NCBI GenBank assembly: GCA_002416125.1
Contig: DIBU01000022.1
Coordinates: 62,001 to 126,000, forward strand
Direction: 5' to 3'
Origin: Halieaceae bacterium UBA5044
GTDB taxonomy: Bacteria; Pseudomonadota; Gammaproteobacteria; Pseudomonadales; Halieaceae
Length of the DNA: 64,000 nucleotides
Below the pieces are notes generated by a model. It worked only from the letters and a program-made list of their open reading frames with translations, searched no databases and was not told the origin of the DNA. The position numbers were made by a program, and so were the translations under genes. Below are positions 52,518-61,839 of this stretch, in pieces; the stretch's first letter is position 1, and every line of letters starts with the position of its first letter.

Positions 52518-54231
52518 TGGCCGCCTCCAGTGCTGTGTCGATGTCCCGGGGTTGGATCGCTGCAGGCCCGGGCAGCGCCAGGCTCTCGAAGACGAGTTGC
52601 GGCAGCAGGGAGCGCAGGTAGTGCCAAAGCTGCGCCCCATGGTTGTGCTCTACCACCAGAAGTCGGGTGGCGGACGCAAGCAGGGTTGCCAGCTGTTTCG
52701 TGGGCAGCGGCGCCAGCAGGCGCAGACTGAGCACTGCGACCTCGCGCCCAGCGGCTGCCATGGCCGCCTGTGCCTCCAGCGCGGTGGCGGTGACCGACCC
52801 CATACAAATAATCACGGGGTGCTGGTCCACCTGGCCGACGAGCTCGGCCCAGTGCCCACCGAAGTCCCAGTCGGCGAGCTTGCGCCAGCGTTTATCCAGC
52901 TGCATGCGGTGGTCCCGGGCGCGCGGTGACGGGATGGCATTCTCGCCGTGTTCGAGGCCGTCGGCGGTATACATGTGGCCCGGCTCACCGGGCAGAGCCA
53001 GCGGCGACACACCCGAGTTCGTGTCGCGATAGCGCAAGTAGGGTTCTGCCTCTTGCGAGCTGTCGAAAGCGGCCCGTGGACAGTCGCTCCCGGGCGCATC
53101 AAACACCTGAATGGACTGGCCAAGGGTCTGGTCGCTGAGCACGATTACCAGCGTTTGCAGCCGGGTTGCCAGGTGCACCGCCCACGCGGCCGTGAAGTGG
53201 CAGTCGGCGATCGACTGCGCGGCCAGCACAATATGCGGGGCGTCACCGTGCATGCCGTAGAGCGCCAGGTTGAGATCGCTCTGTTCGCTCTTGGTAGGAA
53301 TACCCGTGGAGGGGCCGCCGCGCATGACATCGACCACCACTGCCGCGGTCTCACTGGCTACCGCGAGTCCCATGGCCTCGCTCATCAGCGCCATTCCCGG
53401 GCCAGAGGTGGCGGTCATGGCCGGCACGCCACCAAACCCTGCGCCAATCACCATGTTGATGGCCGCGAGTTCATCTTCGGCCTGTACCAGGTGGCCCCCG
53501 TAGTGCTCGATATGGTGGGCCAGCCACTCCAGCAAGTCGGAGGCGGGTGTGATGGGGTAGGCCGCGACAAAGCGTACCCCGGCCTCAAGCGCGCCCAGCG
53601 CCGCCATCTGGTTGCCGCTGGCCAGCCAGCGTTGGGGGTGCCCGGGGGCAGTCGCCGCGGGCACCGGGAACCTGGCGAGGAGTTCCCGTAACGGATCTGG
53701 CAGTGCCTGGGCAAACCCTGCCCGCAGTGCCCGGCAGGCTGCAACCAGGACTGCATCGTCATGTTTTTCGAGGCGTGCGCGCAGTAGCGCCTCCGCCGCG
53801 GTGCCTGTGCAACCCAGGCCGCTGGCGAGCATCCCGAAAAATACCATGTTCTGCCACCCCGAGTCCGCGGCGGCAGCAATCCCGGCGGCGTCAACGGTCA
53901 GGAGATTATCGAGGTTGACGCCGGGGGGAGGGACGTCGGTGCCGGTATGCAGGACCAGGGTGCTGGCGCTGATCGGCAACTCATCGGCAAAGCGTGCAAA
54001 GTTCTGCCAGTCCAGTGCAATCAGCAGGTCGATGTCAGCCGGTATCGTCGATACTGGCGCGTCGCCCAGGCGCAGGATGGCGGCCGATTCGCCCCCGCGG
54101 ATCTGTGGGCTGAAGGTCTTTTTCAGCATGCCGTGGCCGCCGACCTCCGCATACAGCCGCAGGACCAGTTCACCGGTCGAGATTGCGCCGGCGCCGCCAC
54201 TCCCGCTGATCGCCAGGGTGAGAGCCGTCAT
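52507..54231 (-). CDS. korA: 2-oxoacid:ferredoxin oxidoreductase alpha subunit (gamma-alpha fusion)
   Basis: Large subunit of 574 aa. The N-terminal 190 residues are the gamma domain (SGSGGAGAISTGELVLRLYA, TFSPQIRGGESAAILRLG); residues about 205-570 are the alpha domain (GNQMAALGALEAGVRFVAAY, PITPASDLLEWLA, TATSGPGMALMSEAMGLAV, RGGPSTGIPTKSEQSDLN). This fusion is typical of two-subunit KorAB. Its ATG overlaps the PEP synthase stop (ATGA). Substrate may be 2-oxoglutarate, pyruvate or a branched-chain acid. Confidence 0.93.
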   Translation of the reverse strand: MTALTLAISGSGGAGAISTGELVLRLYAEVGGHGMLKKTFSPQIRGGESAAILRLGDAPVSTIPADIDLLIALDWQNFARFADELPISASTLVLHTGTDVPPPGVNLDNLLTVDAAGIAAAADSGWQNMVFFGMLASGLGCTGTAAEALLRARLEKHDDAVLVAACRALRAGFAQALPDPLRELLARFPVPAATAPGHPQRWLASGNQMAALGALEAGVRFVAAYPITPASDLLEWLAHHIEHYGGHLVQAEDELAAINMVIGAGFGGVPAMTATSGPGMALMSEAMGLAVASETAAVVVDVMRGGPSTGIPTKSEQSDLNLALYGMHGDAPHIVLAAQSIADCHFTAAWAVHLATRLQTLVIVLSDQTLGQSIQVFDAPGSDCPRAAFDSSQEAEPYLRYRDTNSGVSPLALPGEPGHMYTADGLEHGENAIPSPRARDHRMQLDKRWRKLADWDFGGHWAELVGQVDQHPVIICMGSVTATALEAQAAMAAAGREVAVLSLRLLAPLPTKQLATLLASATRLLVVEHNHGAQLWHYLRSLLPQLVFESLALPGPAAIQPRDIDTALEAANAT

Positions 54232-56657
54232 GATTGCTTCGTTCCGGAGTCATTGGGTTGTGGTGTCATGCGGGCCAACCCTGATTCCACATCCAGAACC
54301 AGCTGCGTCATTTTCAGAATACTGTCTGGATTCAGCGCGATGGATTCAATGTCCTGTTCCACGAGCCAGCGAGTGATCTCGGGGAAATCAGACGGCGCCT
54401 GCCCACAGATACCGATGTACTTCCCCGTCTTCTTGCAGGCCCGAATGGCCATCCCCATCAGTGTCGCAACGGCTTCGTTGCGCTCATCGAACTCGGCCAG
54501 GAGTTCTGAATCCCGGTCCACCCCAAGCGCCAGTTGTGTCAGGTCATTGGAGCCAATGGAAAAACCATCGCAATGCTCCAGAAAGCGCTCAGCCAGTAAT
54601 GCATTGGCCGGAATCTCGCACATGAGATGAATGCGCAGGACATTTTCTCCCCGGTTTAGACCCTGTTCGGCCATCAGTTCCATGACGTTGATTTCCTCTT
54701 CCACGCTGCGGACGAAGGGAATCATCAACTCGAGGTTGGCAAGCCCCATGATATCGCGGACTCGCTTTACCGCATCGCACTCCATGGCGAAGCAGTCCGC
54801 GAAACGTGGCGAGTGGTAGCGGGATGCCCCCCTGAAGCCCAGCATCGGGTTGTCCTCCTCTGGTTCATAGTCCGCACCGCCAAGCAACTGCGCATATTCG
54901 TTGGACTTGAAGTCACTCATGCGCACGATCACGGGCTTCGGATAAAAGGCTGCAGCGATGGTGCCAATCCCTTCGGCGAGGCGACTGACATAGAACTCCC
55001 GCGGATTGCCATAGCCTGCGATACGCTCGCGTATCTTTGACACTAGCGACGGCTCAAGCTTGTCGATATCCAGCAGGGCCCGGGGATGCACGCCGATGTG
55101 ATCGTTGATGATGAACTCGATTCGGACCAGACCGACGCCGTCATTCGGCAGCCGACTGAACTCGAGGGCACGTCCGGGATTGCCCACGATCATCATGATT
55201 TTTGTACGTGGGCGTATTCCCGCCTCAAGATTGAACTCCACAGTCTCGAAGGATAGCCGTCCGTCATAGACCTTTCCGGTTTCGCCCTCGGCACAGCACA
55301 CCGTTACCGCCCGCCCGTCGCTCAGTCTGGCCGTTGCATCGACAGTCCCGACGATGGCCGGAATGCCCAGTTCGCGGGCAATGATAGCCGCGTGGCAGAC
55401 GCGTCCGCCGCGATTGGTGACAATCGCGCTGGCACGTTTCATGATGGGCTCCCAGTCAGGGTCGGTCATGTCAGTAACCAGTACATCGCCGTCTTCGATA
55501 TCGGCTATGTGCGAGGCATCGAGTATCGTTTTCACCGTGCCGCTGCCAATGCGCGCGCCCACGCTTTTGCCGGTGAGCAGGACCTTGCCCGTTTCCGTAA
55601 GTCGGTAGCTCTGCTGTTTGCTGGCGTCCAGGTTTGAGTGCACAGTCTCCGGGCGAGCCTGAACAATGAACAGTTCGCCACTCCGGCCATCTTTGGCCCA
55701 CTCAATGTCCATGGGCCGCCCGTAGTGGCGCTCGATGCTGATTGCCAGCCGGGCCAGCTGCAGCACTTCGTCGTCGGTGATCGCAAAGCGCTCGCGGTCC
55801 TCACGACGCACCTCGACGTTGCGGGTAGCCGCTCCGGTAATGCCGTCTTTGCTGTACACCATCTTCAGGGCCTTCGAACCCAGCTGCCTGCGAAGGATGG
55901 GCCGAAAACCCTCCGCCAGAGTGTTCTTGTAGACCAGAAATTCGTCTGGCGTAACCGCGCCCTGAACCACGTTCTCGCCCAGGCCGTAGGCGGCGGTGAC
56001 CATGACCACGTCGGTAAAGCCACTCTCCGTATCGATGCTGAACATGACGCCGGATGAGGCAAGGTCGGAACGCACCATGTTCTGCACGCCGATGGAGAGC
56101 GCCACTGCCATATGGTCGAAGCCCTTGTGCACGCGGTAGGCGATGGCGCGGTCTGTGAACAGTGATGCGAGCACCCGTTTGCAGCTGCGTTGCAGGTGCT
56201 CTTCGCCCTGTATGTTGAGGTAGGTTTCCTGTTGCCCTGCGAATGAGGCATCCGGCAAGTCCTCGGCAGTCGCCGATGATCGCACGGCGACCTCGGGGTC
56301 CTTGCCGCCGTTTTTCTGCCTGAGGGTGCCGTAGGCGGCGTTGATCTCTGCGGCGACTTCAGGAGGCATCTCACCATCGACAATCCAGCCGCGGATGTTG
56401 GCACCGACGGTGGCCAGCGCGCGGACATCCGCGATATCCAGCTGCGCGAGTGCCTCGGTGATCCTGCCGCGAAGGTCGTTGTGATCAAGGAATGCGTAGT
56501 AGGCTGCAGCCAGAGTAGCAAAGCCATCCGGCACCTGTATTGCCTGGCCGGACAGTGTGCGGTACATCTCGCCCAACGAGGCATTCTTGCCACCCACCAA
56601 TGGCACATCGCCGATGCCGAGTTCAGAGAAGAGTCGAACGTAACTGAAGTTACTCAT
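54228..56657 (-). CDS. ppsA: Phosphoenolpyruvate synthase
   Basis: Makes phosphoenolpyruvate from pyruvate and ATP, 809 aa. The start at 56657 has GGGAGG 7 bases away and is preferred to 56672. Blocks: VPLVGGKNASLGEMYRTL at the N-terminus, EVAVRSSATAEDLPDASFAG near 130, the catalytic-His swivelling domain GGRVCHAAIIARELGIPAIVG near 425, and the C-terminal GICGQAPSDFPEITRWLVEQ (catalytic Cys, CGQ). Its stop overlaps korA. First gene of the operon; a possible FNR/Anr site sits upstream. Together with KorAB it could make PEP from 2-oxoacids, or run in the opposite direction. Confidence 0.96.
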   Translation of the reverse strand: MSNFSYVRLFSELGIGDVPLVGGKNASLGEMYRTLSGQAIQVPDGFATLAAAYYAFLDHNDLRGRITEALAQLDIADVRALATVGANIRGWIVDGEMPPEVAAEINAAYGTLRQKNGGKDPEVAVRSSATAEDLPDASFAGQQETYLNIQGEEHLQRSCKRVLASLFTDRAIAYRVHKGFDHMAVALSIGVQNMVRSDLASSGVMFSIDTESGFTDVVMVTAAYGLGENVVQGAVTPDEFLVYKNTLAEGFRPILRRQLGSKALKMVYSKDGITGAATRNVEVRREDRERFAITDDEVLQLARLAISIERHYGRPMDIEWAKDGRSGELFIVQARPETVHSNLDASKQQSYRLTETGKVLLTGKSVGARIGSGTVKTILDASHIADIEDGDVLVTDMTDPDWEPIMKRASAIVTNRGGRVCHAAIIARELGIPAIVGTVDATARLSDGRAVTVCCAEGETGKVYDGRLSFETVEFNLEAGIRPRTKIMMIVGNPGRALEFSRLPNDGVGLVRIEFIINDHIGVHPRALLDIDKLEPSLVSKIRERIAGYGNPREFYVSRLAEGIGTIAAAFYPKPVIVRMSDFKSNEYAQLLGGADYEPEEDNPMLGFRGASRYHSPRFADCFAMECDAVKRVRDIMGLANLELMIPFVRSVEEEINVMELMAEQGLNRGENVLRIHLMCEIPANALLAERFLEHCDGFSIGSNDLTQLALGVDRDSELLAEFDERNEAVATLMGMAIRACKKTGKYIGICGQAPSDFPEITRWLVEQDIESIALNPDSILKMTQLVLDVESGLARMTPQPNDSGTKQS

Positions 56658-56711
56658 GACATTGCCTCCCACGTCCTGATTTCAGTGTGTTCGCAACACG
56701 GGGCAGGATTA

Positions 56712-56725
56712 TTGACCTGCCTCAA
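56712..56725. promoter_or_regulatory. FNR/Anr-like site between ppsA and hydrogenase operons
   Basis: TTGACCTGCCTCAA matches the FNR-family half-sites TTGA-N6-TCAA exactly. For ppsA it would fit a class II promoter: a centre at 56718.5 predicts a start near 56677, with CACACT (minus strand, 56684-56689) as a weak -10 and a 20-nt leader containing GGGAGG. It lies about 160 bp upstream of hydB and may act there too. Confidence 0.55.
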
Positions 56726-56885
56726 GGTTCGGTGGGATTCCGCCGGCTTCACCCGTATTTTTGCCGTTCGGGGTGTCGTCCACACAAATTCTTCTACAGA
56801 ATAGACGGGGCGATAAGAATACGGGTTCAGCTGCGCAGCAAGTCGCAGCGCAGGCGTGTTGACCCGATACTGGAAGGCCATGCTT

Positions 56886-57959
56886 ATGCAACGCTGGACT
56901 CCAAGGGATGTACAGGCGCTGATCAACGGCTTGCGTACCGAGGGTGTTCGCGTGCTCGGCCCCCGGGTGGGCGATGCGGCCATACTCTACGATGAGATTG
57001 AAACGCTGCCCATCGGATACGGTGACGAGCAGGCCCCCGGGCATTATCGTCTGACTGCGAGAGAAGATCAGAGTCGCTTCGGTTACAACCTGGGCCCGTC
57101 GACCTGGAAACAATTCCTGTTCCCGCCAGAGGAAGCGATATTTCGCGTACAGGACGGGGAGTTCATCAGCTGCCGTGAGCAGCCCGAAAGAATGGCTTTT
57201 CTCGGTGTCCGAGCCTGCGAGCTGGCCGCGATTTCGATTCAGGACCAGGTATTCATGGGTGACTTTACTGACCCTGGCTACGCCTCGCGCCGTGAAAACC
57301 TGCTGCTGATTGCGGTCAACTGCTCTCAGGCTTCGGGTAACTGTTTTTGCGCATCTACCGGCGATGGCCCGGCAGTGGGTGTCGGCGCCGACCTGATACT
57401 GACTGAGCTGCGGCCGGAGGATCCCTATTACCTGGTGGAGGCTCAAACCGAAGCTGGGCAATCGATGATCTCGGCTGTCGGTGGCCCTGCGGCGGCACCG
57501 GGGGAAATCGACGCTCGGGATGAAGCACTGGCCGCGACCCGACTGCAGATGCAGCGCGAGTTTGCCACCGAGGGCATTGCCGAGGCACTGTACGCCGCCC
57601 TTGATCATCCGCACTGGGATGCGGTCGCCGAGCGCTGTCTGGCCTGCGGCAACTGCACCCAGGTCTGCCCGACCTGTTTTTGTAGCTCAACCCGGGAGCA
57701 GGTAAACCCTGTCAGTCTCGAGGTGACGCACATGCGCCGCTGGGAATCCTGCTTTACTGCCGATCACTCTTATCTTTCCGGTGGTGTGGTGCGCCCGAGT
57801 GTGAAGTCGCGCTATCGCCAGTGGTTGACGCACAAGCTGGCAGGCTGGGAGCAACAATTCGGCGTGTCCGGCTGCACGGGATGCGGGCGCTGCGTCAGTT
57901 GGTGTCCGGTTGGCATTGATTTGACGGAGGAAGTTGCCGAAATCAGGCGGTCAGTATGA
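56886..57959 (+). CDS. hydB: [NiFe]-hydrogenase group 3b beta subunit, 4Fe-4S protein
   Basis: Electron-transfer subunit of the NAD(P)-linked sulfhydrogenase-type hydrogenase, about 357 aa. The ATG at 56886 has GGAAGG at 8-base spacing; 56880 is the alternative. N-terminal domain includes ACELAAISIQDQVFM; C-terminal ferredoxin-like clusters are CLACGNCTQVCPTCFC and CTGCGRCVSWCPVGID, giving two [4Fe-4S] sites. First gene of the hydrogenase operon; its stop overlaps the start of the cyclic-nucleotide-binding-domain gene (ATGA). Divergent from ppsA. Confidence 0.93.
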   Translation: MQRWTPRDVQALINGLRTEGVRVLGPRVGDAAILYDEIETLPIGYGDEQAPGHYRLTAREDQSRFGYNLGPSTWKQFLFPPEEAIFRVQDGEFISCREQPERMAFLGVRACELAAISIQDQVFMGDFTDPGYASRRENLLLIAVNCSQASGNCFCASTGDGPAVGVGADLILTELRPEDPYYLVEAQTEAGQSMISAVGGPAAAPGEIDARDEALAATRLQMQREFATEGIAEALYAALDHPHWDAVAERCLACGNCTQVCPTCFCSSTREQVNPVSLEVTHMRRWESCFTADHSYLSGGVVRPSVKSRYRQWLTHKLAGWEQQFGVSGCTGCGRCVSWCPVGIDLTEEVAEIRRSV

Positions 57960-58422
57960 GAACGCTAGCCGACGAGTTGCGGGCCCATCCGTTCTTCACG
58001 GGACTGAGTGAGGACTGCATGCGGTTGATCGCTGGTTGTGGCGAACGTGTAATGTTCCGGTCAGGTATGACGCTAGCCAGCGAAGGCAGTGCAGCCAATG
58101 AGTTCTATGTCATTGAGCGAGGGCGGGTCGCGTTGCAGCTACACACGTCGGAACGGGCGCTCTGCTCATACAAACGCTCGATGCCGGCGATATTCTGGGC
58201 TGGTCCTGGCTGTTTCCGCCGTTTCGCTGGTCGGTTGAGGCAAGAGCGATGCAGGATGTGCATGCCATTCGACTCGACGGTAAATGTCTGCGCGCCAAGT
58301 GTGACTCTGATCCTGTGATGGGTTATGCCCTGATGCAGCGTTTTTCCTACATCATGAGTCAGCGGGTAGAGGCCACGCGCCTGCAGGTATTGGATCTGTA
58401 CGGTAGAGCGAGCCGCTCATGA
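57956..58422 (+). pseudogene. Cyclic-nucleotide-binding-domain protein with a frameshift
   Basis: Two reading frames together give one continuous Crp-type cNMP-binding domain of about 155 aa. The first frame runs from the ATG 57956 to GCG at 58157-58159 (HPFFTGLSEDCMRLIAGCGE, then EFYVIERGRVALQLH), then carries on only with nonsense to 58318. The second frame resumes at CTG 58162 with LLIQTLDAGDILGWSWLFPP and ends TGA 58420-58422, overlapping the next start (ATGA) like its neighbours. The join at 58160-58161 needs a 2-base deletion or a 1-base insertion; a duplicated CT is plausible. There is no helix-turn-helix domain, so it may regulate by protein contact. It may be a true mutation, a sequencing error or recoding. 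Confidence 0.88.
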
Positions 58423-59240
58423 AGGACCCGCTGCTGCCGCACCTTGTCGAGATGCAATCCTGGCAGCAGGAAAGCGAGCTTGTGTTTACGTTTCAGGTCG
58501 CACCGCCGGAAGGGTACGGGAGCTTTCGTGCCGGTCAGTTCAATATGCTCTATTTACCCGGCATGGGGGAGTCGGCGATCTCTATCAGCGGTGACCCGGC
58601 TGACAGGAATCACCTGACACACACAGTCAGGGCAGTGGGTAACGTCACGCGGGCGCTGCACACTCTCAGGCCGTTTGCCCGTGTCGGTTTGCGTGGTCCT
58701 TTTGGTCGAGGTTGGCCTCTGGCCGCTGCCGAAGGTCGGGAGCTGCTGCTCATGGCGGGTGGGATCGGACTGGCGCCGCTGCGACCGGTGCTGTTCCAGG
58801 CGCTGGCTGCGCCGGAGCGCTACCAACGGGTTACTCTGCTGCTGGGTGCCCGTTCCCCGGAGGAGCTTCTGTATTCTGAACAGCTGTTGCGCTGGAAATC
58901 AGATGCCGGCCTGCAGTTGCTGGCAACCGTTGACGTGGCCTCCGCTGCATGGCGCGGCGATGTCGGTGTTATCACGGATCTGGTGCAGAGGGCTGCCATA
59001 AACCCCCAGCAAACAGTGGCGATGGTCTGCGGGCCGGAAATCATGCTGCGCTTCTGCGCGAGGCGGTTGCGGGAGATCGGCGTCGCCAGCGACGCGATTC
59101 ATGTCTCCCTGGAACGGCACATGCAGTGTGGCACCGGCTTCTGCGGTCACTGTCAGCTCGGCCCGTATTTTCTCTGCAAAGACGGGCCGGTGTTTGCCTA
59201 TCCTGATGTGGAGCCCTACCTCATGACGCAGGAATTCTGA
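58419..59240 (+). CDS. hydG: [NiFe]-hydrogenase group 3b gamma subunit, FAD/NAD(P)-binding
   Basis: Diaphorase-like subunit of 273 aa that passes electrons to NAD(P)+ or ferredoxin. Residues 10-100 form the FAD barrel (FRAGQFNMLYLPGMGESAIS in the RxYS position), 105-230 the NAD(P) fold (LLMAGGIGLAPLRPVLFQAL, VAMVCGPEIMLRFC), and the C-terminus carries a [2Fe-2S] cluster in MQCGTGFCGHCQLGPYFLC. Its start overlaps the restored stop of the preceding gene and its stop overlaps the next start (ATGG/TGATGG junction). Order hydB-(cNMP)-hydG-hydD-hydA is the group 3b layout. Confidence 0.94.
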   Translation: MKDPLLPHLVEMQSWQQESELVFTFQVAPPEGYGSFRAGQFNMLYLPGMGESAISISGDPADRNHLTHTVRAVGNVTRALHTLRPFARVGLRGPFGRGWPLAAAEGRELLLMAGGIGLAPLRPVLFQALAAPERYQRVTLLLGARSPEELLYSEQLLRWKSDAGLQLLATVDVASAAWRGDVGVITDLVQRAAINPQQTVAMVCGPEIMLRFCARRLREIGVASDAIHVSLERHMQCGTGFCGHCQLGPYFLCKDGPVFAYPDVEPYLMTQEF

Positions 59241-60067
59241 TGGCCAGGTCTGATCGGCCGCGACTGGCCGTCTTCAAGTTTGCCTCCTGCGATGGCTGCC
59301 AGTTGAGCCTGCTTGATTGCGAGGATGAATTGCTGAGCATTGCTGAGCGGCTCGATATCGTGCATTTTCCTGAGGCATCCAGGCGGATGCTCACTGGTCC
59401 CTACGACATCGCACTGGTCGAAGGTTCAATCACTACCGCGCACGATCGTGAACGTCTCACGGAGATTCGCGAGCAGAGTGGCTTCCTGGTCTCTATCGGT
59501 GCCTGTGCCACCGCGGGTGGCCTGCAGGCTATGCGCAACTTCGCCGACGTCAGTGACTATGCCCGGACGGTTTATCCCCATCCGGAGTACCTTTCAACGC
59601 TGGAGACCTCTACGCCGATCGCTGACTATGTCGCCGTCGATTACGAACTGCATGGCTGCCCCGTCGACAAGTATCAATTGCTGGAAGTGGTGCTGGCTTT
59701 TGCCAGCGGGCGCCGCCCCCAGATCGCCCGCGAAAGCGTTTGTATGGAGTGCAAGGCGCGGGGCAATGTCTGCGTACTCGTCGCCCAGGGCCAGCACTGT
59801 CTGGGCCCGATTACCCAGGCTGGCTGCGGTGCCTTGTGCCCTGCCTATAGCCGCGGTTGTTATGGTTGCTTCGGGGTGAAAGAGCAGGCTCAGGTGGGTC
59901 CGCTGATTGACCACTTGCGAGCGCACCATGGTATGACCCTGAGCCAGGCCAGACGCAGCCTACGAGCCTACAACCCTGCAGCTGAACCGCTGCAGATCAT
60001 CGCCCTGCAGTGCGACAAGGACGATGTCTCCGGTAGCAAAAAAGGGAGCGGTGGCCATGACGGGTAA
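59240..60067 (+). CDS. hydD: [NiFe]-hydrogenase group 3b small subunit (delta)
   Basis: Small subunit of 275 aa carrying [4Fe-4S] clusters. N-terminal proximal-cluster ligands CDGC at residues 17-20 (FASCDGCQLSLLDCEDEL), SIGACATAGG near 92, LHGCPVDKYQLLEVV near 140, and later cysteines in ESVCMECKARGNVCVL and GCGALCPAYSRGCYGCFG. It lacks a Tat signal, so the enzyme is cytoplasmic, as group 3 requires. Overlaps hydA by 11 bp. Confidence 0.95.
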   Translation: MARSDRPRLAVFKFASCDGCQLSLLDCEDELLSIAERLDIVHFPEASRRMLTGPYDIALVEGSITTAHDRERLTEIREQSGFLVSIGACATAGGLQAMRNFADVSDYARTVYPHPEYLSTLETSTPIADYVAVDYELHGCPVDKYQLLEVVLAFASGRRPQIARESVCMECKARGNVCVLVAQGQHCLGPITQAGCGALCPAYSRGCYGCFGVKEQAQVGPLIDHLRAHHGMTLSQARRSLRAYNPAAEPLQIIALQCDKDDVSGSKKGSGGHDG

Positions 60068-61382
60068 AGACATTCCGATCAGGGCCGGGTTGAAGACCCG
60101 GCGTATCGATGTGGATTATCTCGCCCGGGTGGAGGGCGAGGGCGCCCTGATGGTGGATGTGGTCGACGGTGAGCTCAGGGACGTCCAGTTAAAGATTTTT
60201 GAACCGCCACGCTTCTTCGAGGCATTCTTGCAGGGCCGGGCACTGACGGAAGCGCCGGACATCACCGCGCGCATTTGCGGAATATGCCCCGTGGCCTACA
60301 TGATGACCGCCGTGCATGCGTTGGAGGCGATGCTCGGTATCCGACCCGACGAGGGCATTCGTCGATTACGCCGGCTGCTGTACTGCGGTGAATGGATTGA
60401 AAGTCACGTGTTGCATATCTATATGCTTCACGCACCGGATTTCCTCGGCTTCGACGATGCAATCACGCTGGCCCGGGAGCATCCGGACGTGGTGAAACGC
60501 GGCCTGCGCATGAAAAAGGCGGGTAACGATATCGTCAAGTTGCTGGGTGGTCGGGAAATTCATCCCATCAATGTCCGTGTGGGCGGGTTTTACAAGATTC
60601 CCGCCGTCGCGACATTTACCGCGCTGCTTGATGAACTGAAGTGGGCACGCGACGCGGCCGCAGAGACGGTGTTCTGGGCAGCCGGCCTCGATATTCCGGA
60701 TATGCATCGCGACTATGAGTTCGTCGCACTGCGCCACGATAGCGACTATCCCTTCAGCGAGGGGCGCATTGTGTCCAGCCGCGGGCTTGATGTTGAGATG
60801 GCACAGTACCCAAACCATTTCGCAGAGCATCAGGTGCCCCACAGCAATGCACTGCACTCAGTGCGCAAGCCCGACAATACGCCTTACTTCGTCGGCCCCA
60901 TGGCTCGATACAACCTGAATCGCGACCGTCTTTCGAGCGCGACGCGGAAGCTCGCATGCGAGGTCGGTTTTGATCGCACGGTTGATAATCCCTTTGAGAG
61001 CATCGTGGTGCGCGCGCTGGAAGTGTTCCAGGCATTTGATGAAGCCATTGGGCTGATAGACAACTTTTTCGTTCCAGCACGGGCGGCAGAGGTGGTTCCT
61101 GCGGGTGGCGGCGTGGGGGTGGCGGCCACAGAGGCGCCGCGTGGACTGCTTTTCCACCGCTATGAAGTCGGTGAGGACGGGCTTATCACCCTGGCCAATA
61201 TTGTGCCGCCCACTTCACAGAACCAACTGACGATCGAGGAGGACCTGCGCGACCTGGTGGCCTCAAATCTTCGCCTCAGTGAGCGTGAGCTGACGATGCG
61301 CTGTGAGCAGGCGATTCGAAACTACGATCCCTGTATTTCCTGTGCGACCCACTTCCTTAGGCTACAGTTACGTCATGGCTAG
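60057..61382 (+). CDS. hydA: [NiFe]-hydrogenase group 3b large catalytic subunit (alpha)
   Basis: Holds the Ni-Fe(CN)2CO site and splits or makes H2, 441 aa. The start at 60057 follows GGGAGCGG; the longer frame is within hydD. The four nickel cysteines are in place: RICGIC with C74 and C77, and DPCISC with C426 and C429, followed by His432. Nine residues after His432 would be removed by the maturation protease encoded next. Group 3b enzymes couple H2 to NADP(H) and can reduce sulfur in some organisms; they tolerate some oxygen exposure. The stop overlaps the protease start. Confidence 0.96.
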   Translation: MTGKDIPIRAGLKTRRIDVDYLARVEGEGALMVDVVDGELRDVQLKIFEPPRFFEAFLQGRALTEAPDITARICGICPVAYMMTAVHALEAMLGIRPDEGIRRLRRLLYCGEWIESHVLHIYMLHAPDFLGFDDAITLAREHPDVVKRGLRMKKAGNDIVKLLGGREIHPINVRVGGFYKIPAVATFTALLDELKWARDAAAETVFWAAGLDIPDMHRDYEFVALRHDSDYPFSEGRIVSSRGLDVEMAQYPNHFAEHQVPHSNALHSVRKPDNTPYFVGPMARYNLNRDRLSSATRKLACEVGFDRTVDNPFESIVVRALEVFQAFDEAIGLIDNFFVPARAAEVVPAGGGVGVAATEAPRGLLFHRYEVGEDGLITLANIVPPTSQNQLTIEEDLRDLVASNLRLSERELTMRCEQAIRNYDPCISCATHFLRLQLRHG

Positions 61383-61839
61383 AGGCGGCAGAATTGTGAC
61401 TGTGGGCAACGCCTACCGCGGCGATGACGGTGTCGGGCCGTACGTCTTCACCAGATTGTCAGAGACCCTTCCCGGGGTGGATTTGGTGGCATCAGACGGC
61501 GAGGTCAGTGGACTTATTGCCGCGTTCGAGGGCTGTGATGAATTGCTGCTCATCGATGCCGTGGATGCGGTTGGCGCGGGGTTATGCCCGGGCAGCGTGA
61601 TCTGGTTGGACGCAAATGACCCGGCGCTTGCTGACGTCGGGCTGCGCGCCAGCACACACGCCATGGGCGTGGCCGAGGCTATCGCGTTGGCTCGATCACT
61701 CGGTTCCCTGCCTGACCGTTTCACCGTGATTGCGATTGCCGGCGCGTGCTTTGGCCAGGGGCAGGGCCTTTCCGCTGACGTGACGGCAGCCGCGGACCGT
61801 GTTGTCGCAGAACTCAGCGGACGGTATGGCCATGCATGA
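61375..61839 (+). CDS. Hydrogenase maturation protease
   Basis: Endopeptidase that trims the large subunit C-terminus after nickel insertion, 154 aa. Its start at 61375 (MARGGRIVTVGNAYRGDDGVG) overlaps the hydA stop by 8 bp. The GNxxRGDDGxG motif holds the nickel-sensing acidic residue; LLLIDAVDAVG and RASTHAMGVAEAIALA (His) supply further ligands. This matches the HycI/HyaD family. Its partner is almost certainly HydA next door. Confidence 0.93.
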   Translation: MARGGRIVTVGNAYRGDDGVGPYVFTRLSETLPGVDLVASDGEVSGLIAAFEGCDELLLIDAVDAVGAGLCPGSVIWLDANDPALADVGLRASTHAMGVAEAIALARSLGSLPDRFTVIAIAGACFGQGQGLSADVTAAADRVVAELSGRYGHA

